Of a stretch of 7,537 nt of DNA, positions 5,085 through 7,537 are shown piece by piece; position 1 is the stretch's first letter, and each line of letters starts with the position of its first letter. The stretch is taken from NCBI GenBank assembly GCA_964580865.1, contig CAZONM010000303.1:1-7537 (forward strand). Direction: 5' to 3'. This DNA is from JACOUT01 sp964580865. Its GTDB lineage: Bacteria > Myxococcota > UBA727 > VGSZ01. The notes beneath the pieces are model-generated. The model worked only from the letters and a program-made list of their open reading frames with translations, made no database searches and was not told the DNA's origin. The translations under genes were made by a program, and so were the position numbers.

Positions 5085-5513
5085 ATGATCCGCCCCTGCC
5101 CCGCCTGCGGCGCGAGCAACCGCGTGCCCGCCGCGCGCCTCGCCGACCACGGCACCTGCGGCAAGTGCAAGGCGCGCCTGCCCGCGCTCGACGTGCCGCT
5201 CGACGTGGGCGGCGCGGACTTCGATGAGATCGTGCGCGACGCGAAGGTGCCCGTGCTGGTGGACTTCTGGGCCGGCTGGTGCGCGCCCTGCCGCATGGCG
5301 GCACCGCACGTGAAGGCCGTGGCCCACGAGCTCTCGGGCCGCGCCCTGGTGCTCAAGGTCGACACCGAGGCGCACCCCGAGGTGGCCGCGCGCTTCGGCG
5401 TGCGCGGCATCCCGAGCTTCCTCGTGCTCAAGGGTGGCCGCGCCGTGAGCCAGCAGGCGGGCCTGGTGGACGCAGCCACCATGGCGGGCTGGCTGCGCGC
5501 CGCGGGCGCCTAA
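5085..5513 (+). CDS. trxC: Thioredoxin 2 (TrxC type) with N-terminal zinc ribbon
   Basis: Cytoplasmic thiol-disulfide oxidoreductase of 142 aa, close to the usual length of TrxC (about 139-145). The N-terminus has two CxxC knuckles, CPAC (C5, C8) and CGKC (C25, C28), which in TrxC proteins bind zinc. The thioredoxin fold follows: VLVDFWAGWCAPC (57-69) with redox cysteines C66 and C69, the buried Asp D60 and the cis-proline in RGIPSF (P110). The active site dipeptide is Ala-Pro rather than the usual Gly-Pro (CAPC instead of CGPC), a modest change that may alter redox potential. The family reduces protein disulfides with electrons from thioredoxin reductase, and TrxC often responds to oxidative stress. 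It stands alone on the plus strand. Its TAA stop overlaps the stop of the convergent kdsC gene (shared segment 5510-5513), so there is no intergenic terminator space on that side. Confidence 0.94.
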   Translation: MIRPCPACGASNRVPAARLADHGTCGKCKARLPALDVPLDVGGADFDEIVRDAKVPVLVDFWAGWCAPCRMAAPHVKAVAHELSGRALVLKVDTEAHPEVAARFGVRGIPSFLVLKGGRAVSQQAGLVDAATMAGWLRAAGA

Positions 5514-6025
5514 CCACCCGTGGGCCAGCGCCCCTGCGCGCGCAGCACCAGCTCCAAGAGCTCGCGCAGCGCGCCGCGCCCGCCGGGGCGGCGCGTGACC
5601 ACGTGCGCGGCCGCCGCCACGTCGTCGGCCGCGTCGGGCACGCAGCAGGCGAGCCCGGCCTTTTTCATGGGCGGCAGGTCGTTGATGTCGTCGCCGATGA
5701 AGGCGGTCTCGGCCCAGGTAGCGCCCACGTCGACGAGCACGCGCTCCAGGGCCTCGTCCTTCCTCTGCACGCCCTGCAAGACGTGCGGCACCTTCAGCTC
5801 GGTCAGGCGCGCCTCCACGTGCTTGCTCCTGCGGCCGCTCACCGCCACCAGGATGAGCCCGGCGCCGCGCGCGATGCCCATGCCGAGGCCGTCGCGGGCG
5901 AAGAACGCATGCAGCACCTCGCCGTGCTCGCCGTAGTAGAGCTTGCCGTCGGTGCACACGCCGTCGACGTCGAAGGCCACCACGCGGATCTTCTGCGCGC
6001 GCGCCGCCAGGTCGTCTTGCATCAT
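5510..6025 (-). CDS. kdsC: 3-deoxy-D-manno-octulosonate 8-phosphate phosphatase (KdsC)
   Basis: HAD-superfamily phosphatase of 171 aa, the usual KdsC length (type C0, capless). It hydrolyses Kdo-8-phosphate to Kdo and phosphate in the cytoplasm, the step before CMP-Kdo synthesis for the LPS inner core. HAD motif I is FDVDGVCTDGKLYY (18-31; D19 nucleophile, D21 acid/base). Motif II is VSGRRS (62-67, where many KdsC have ITGR). Motif III lysine is K89 in QRKDEALE. Motif IV is GDDINDLP (111-118). The tail GGRGALRELLELVL (148-161) matches the conserved KdsC C-terminus that completes the active site of neighbouring subunits in the tetramer. The ATG at 6025 overlaps the TGA of the upstream HtrA gene (ATGA), so the two are translationally coupled; a second ATG follows immediately at 6022. 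The stop overlaps that of the convergent thioredoxin gene. A general sugar-phosphate phosphatase of the same subfamily is the only serious alternative. Confidence 0.93.
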   Translation of the reverse strand: MMQDDLAARAQKIRVVAFDVDGVCTDGKLYYGEHGEVLHAFFARDGLGMGIARGAGLILVAVSGRRSKHVEARLTELKVPHVLQGVQRKDEALERVLVDVGATWAETAFIGDDINDLPPMKKAGLACCVPDAADDVAAAAHVVTRRPGGRGALRELLELVLRAQGRWPTGG

Positions 6026-7527
6026 GGCGTGACGGCGGGCTTGGCGGCCGCGGGCTTGGCGTCGCGCGCGGGCACGAGCAGCGGCACGAACAAGGTGGCG
6101 CCGCCGCGCCGCACCAACAGCCGCAACAGCGCGCCGCCCTTGGCCGCCGTGGCCGCGGCCGCGAAGTCGGGCGCGGTGCGGATGTCGGCGGCGTCAACCT
6201 TGACGATGACGTCGTCGGTGGCGAGGCCGGCCTTGAACGACGGGCCGCCGGGTCGCACCTTGGTGACGCGCGCGCCCGCCACGTCGGCCTTGAGCTTGAG
6301 GCGCTCGCGGTCGTCGGCGTCGAGGGACACCACGCTGATGCCGAGGGAGCCGTCGCTCTCCGGCGCCTTGGCCGCCACCGCCGCGGCCTTGGCCGCGTTG
6401 TCGGGGTGCGCCTCGAGCGCGATGGTGACGGCGGCGGGCTTGCCGTCGCGCACCACGTCGAGCTTGACCTTGGCGCCCACGCCGGCCTCGCCCGCGAGCA
6501 GCGGCAGCTCGTAGCTGTCGCTGATGGCCTTGCCCTCGAAGCCCACGATGACGTCGCCAGGCAGGAGCCCGCCCTTGCCGGCGGGCCCGTCGGGCACCAC
6601 CTCGCGCACCAGCGCGCCGCGCGCGCGATCGAGGCCCAGGCCCTTGGCCACGTCGGGATCGAGGCCCGTGATCTGCACGCCGATCCAGCTGCGCTCGAAG
6701 CGCCCCTTGTCCTTGAGCTGGGGCAACAGGCGCTTCACCATGTTGATGGGGATGGCGAAGCCGATGCCGTTGGCGGCGGCGTTGACGGCGCTGTTGATGC
6801 CGATGGCCTCGCCATAGAGGTTCAAGAGCGGCCCGCCCGAGTTGCCGGGGTTGATGCCCGCGTCGGTCTGCAGGAAGTCGTAGAGGCCGGCGCGCCCCGA
6901 GGGCGCGATGTCGCGGCGGCTGCGCCCCGAGATGATGCCGATGGACACCGACTGCTCGAGGCCGAAGGGGCTGCCGATGGCCACCACGAAGTCGCCGACC
7001 TTGAGCACGTCGCTGTCGCCGAGCGGGATCACGGGCCAGTCGGCGCGCGGGCTCGAGAGCTTGATGAGCGCGATGTCGGTCTTCTCGTCGGAGCCCACCA
7101 CCGTGGCCGGCACCTCGTCGGGGCTGTCGCCCACGCGCACGGTGATGGTGGTGGCGTTCTCCACCACGTGGTGGTTGGTGAGCGCGTAGCCCGTGGCCGT
7201 GACGATGAAGCCCGCCCCTTGGCCGCGCAGCTCGGGCCCCTCGCCGTCGAAGGGCAGCTCGGGGCCGATGGGCGGGTGGCTCGGCGGCAGGGCCTCGGGC
7301 GAAAACGGCGCCTCGGTGAAGATCACCAGCACCGCGGGCTCGAGGCGGTCGACGAGCGGGGCCACCGAGGGGATGGCCACGGCCGTGCGGCGCGCCGGCG
7401 GGTTGGTCCACAGCCCCGAGGGCGGCGGCGCCGCGGCCGCGGGCGCGGCGCACAGCAGGGGCGCGGGCCCGAGCGCGAGGACGAGCGCGACCGGGGGCGC
7501 GGCGAGCGAGAGGAATCGACGAAGCAT
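6022..7527 (-). CDS. htrA: HtrA/Deg family periplasmic serine protease, two PDZ domains
   Basis: Periplasmic protease/chaperone of 501 aa that would degrade or hold misfolded envelope proteins. Residues 1-33 form a Sec signal peptide (MLRR, hydrophobic core, Ala-rich cleavage zone near 30-34). C26 is preceded by PLL, a poor lipobox, so a lipoprotein is unlikely. The trypsin-like domain (about 55-265) has the full triad: H120 in TNHHVV, D151 in TDIALIKL and S230 in GNSGGP. The oxyanion/activation region includes TDAGINPGNSGGP. PDZ1 is about 278-372, with the carboxylate-binding loop near WIGVQI (281-286). An Ala/Lys-rich linker (378-390) leads to a more divergent PDZ2 (about 394-485). A Lys/Ala/Pro tail ends the protein. 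The length and two PDZ domains match DegP/DegQ rather than DegS. The ATG at 7527 begins the signal peptide; only 10 bases of upstream sequence are present, so the promoter is outside the window. It is followed by kdsC with a 4-bp overlap, forming an envelope-related operon. Confidence 0.95.
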   Translation of the reverse strand: MLRRFLSLAAPPVALVLALGPAPLLCAAPAAAAPPPSGLWTNPPARRTAVAIPSVAPLVDRLEPAVLVIFTEAPFSPEALPPSHPPIGPELPFDGEGPELRGQGAGFIVTATGYALTNHHVVENATTITVRVGDSPDEVPATVVGSDEKTDIALIKLSSPRADWPVIPLGDSDVLKVGDFVVAIGSPFGLEQSVSIGIISGRSRRDIAPSGRAGLYDFLQTDAGINPGNSGGPLLNLYGEAIGINSAVNAAANGIGFAIPINMVKRLLPQLKDKGRFERSWIGVQITGLDPDVAKGLGLDRARGALVREVVPDGPAGKGGLLPGDVIVGFEGKAISDSYELPLLAGEAGVGAKVKLDVVRDGKPAAVTIALEAHPDNAAKAAAVAAKAPESDGSLGISVVSLDADDRERLKLKADVAGARVTKVRPGGPSFKAGLATDDVIVKVDAADIRTAPDFAAAATAAKGGALLRLLVRRGGATLFVPLLVPARDAKPAAAKPAVTP

Positions 7528-7537
7528 TTGCGCCTGT

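Noticed and set aside
4950..6197. 415-residue minus-strand open frame over trxC and kdsC
   Set aside because: Its translation is Arg/Ala-rich without domains; trxC and kdsC in the same interval have complete catalytic motifs and ribosome-binding or overlap signals.
5279..6514. Plus-strand open frame across kdsC and the end of htrA
   Set aside because: It is antisense to two well-supported genes and its sequence resembles no protein family.
6022..7527. HtrA as a lipoprotein because of Cys26
   Set aside because: The residues before the Cys (PLL) do not fit the lipobox, and an Ala-rich signal peptidase I site follows.

Overview
This window looks like chromosomal DNA from a very GC-rich Gram-negative bacterium. 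A Kdo-8-phosphate phosphatase implies an LPS outer membrane. The strong G/C third-position bias, the heat-shock-type sigma factor with a long Pro/Ala/acidic N-terminal extension and the style of the small membrane protein all suggest a myxobacterium (Myxococcota). That assignment is inference; no rRNA or taxonomic marker is present.

Layout, left to right. (1) 94-1263 (+): an RpoH-like sigma factor. (2) 1264-3450: a stretch with visibly lower GC (sampled 60-base lines give about 58-67%, against about 77% in a sigma-factor line). It carries a two-gene minus-strand operon. The upstream gene (3407-2196) is a stand-alone SMC/ABC-type AAA ATPase. The downstream gene (2212-1520) is a TOPRIM-like nuclease-type protein, which overlaps the first by 17 bp and has its own strong ribosome binding site inside it. 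This split ATPase + TOPRIM arrangement resembles several anti-phage modules (OLD/Gabija, PARIS, AbiL) and is the best candidate in the window for an undescribed system. (3) 3696-4112 (-): a small membrane protein with a Pro-rich cytoplasmic N-terminus. (4) 4113-5084: about 970 bp without a convincing gene. It holds a large imperfect inverted repeat (arms of 162 and 150 bp, 58 bp of them identical, spacer 224 bp), a trinucleotide low-complexity tract and a 12-bp tandem repeat. (5) 5085-5513 (+): a TrxC-type thioredoxin with an N-terminal zinc ribbon. (6) 7527-5510 (-): an envelope operon in which an HtrA/Deg periplasmic serine protease with two PDZ domains is followed, through an ATGA stop/start overlap, by KdsC. 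The kdsC and thioredoxin stop codons overlap tail to tail.

Functionally, the right half concerns the cell envelope and proteostasis: periplasmic quality control, LPS precursor synthesis and a thiol reductant. The sigma factor at the left belongs to a heat-shock-type family, but nothing in the sequence proves that it controls these neighbours. The ATPase/TOPRIM pair looks like an accessory insertion into otherwise ordinary chromosome.
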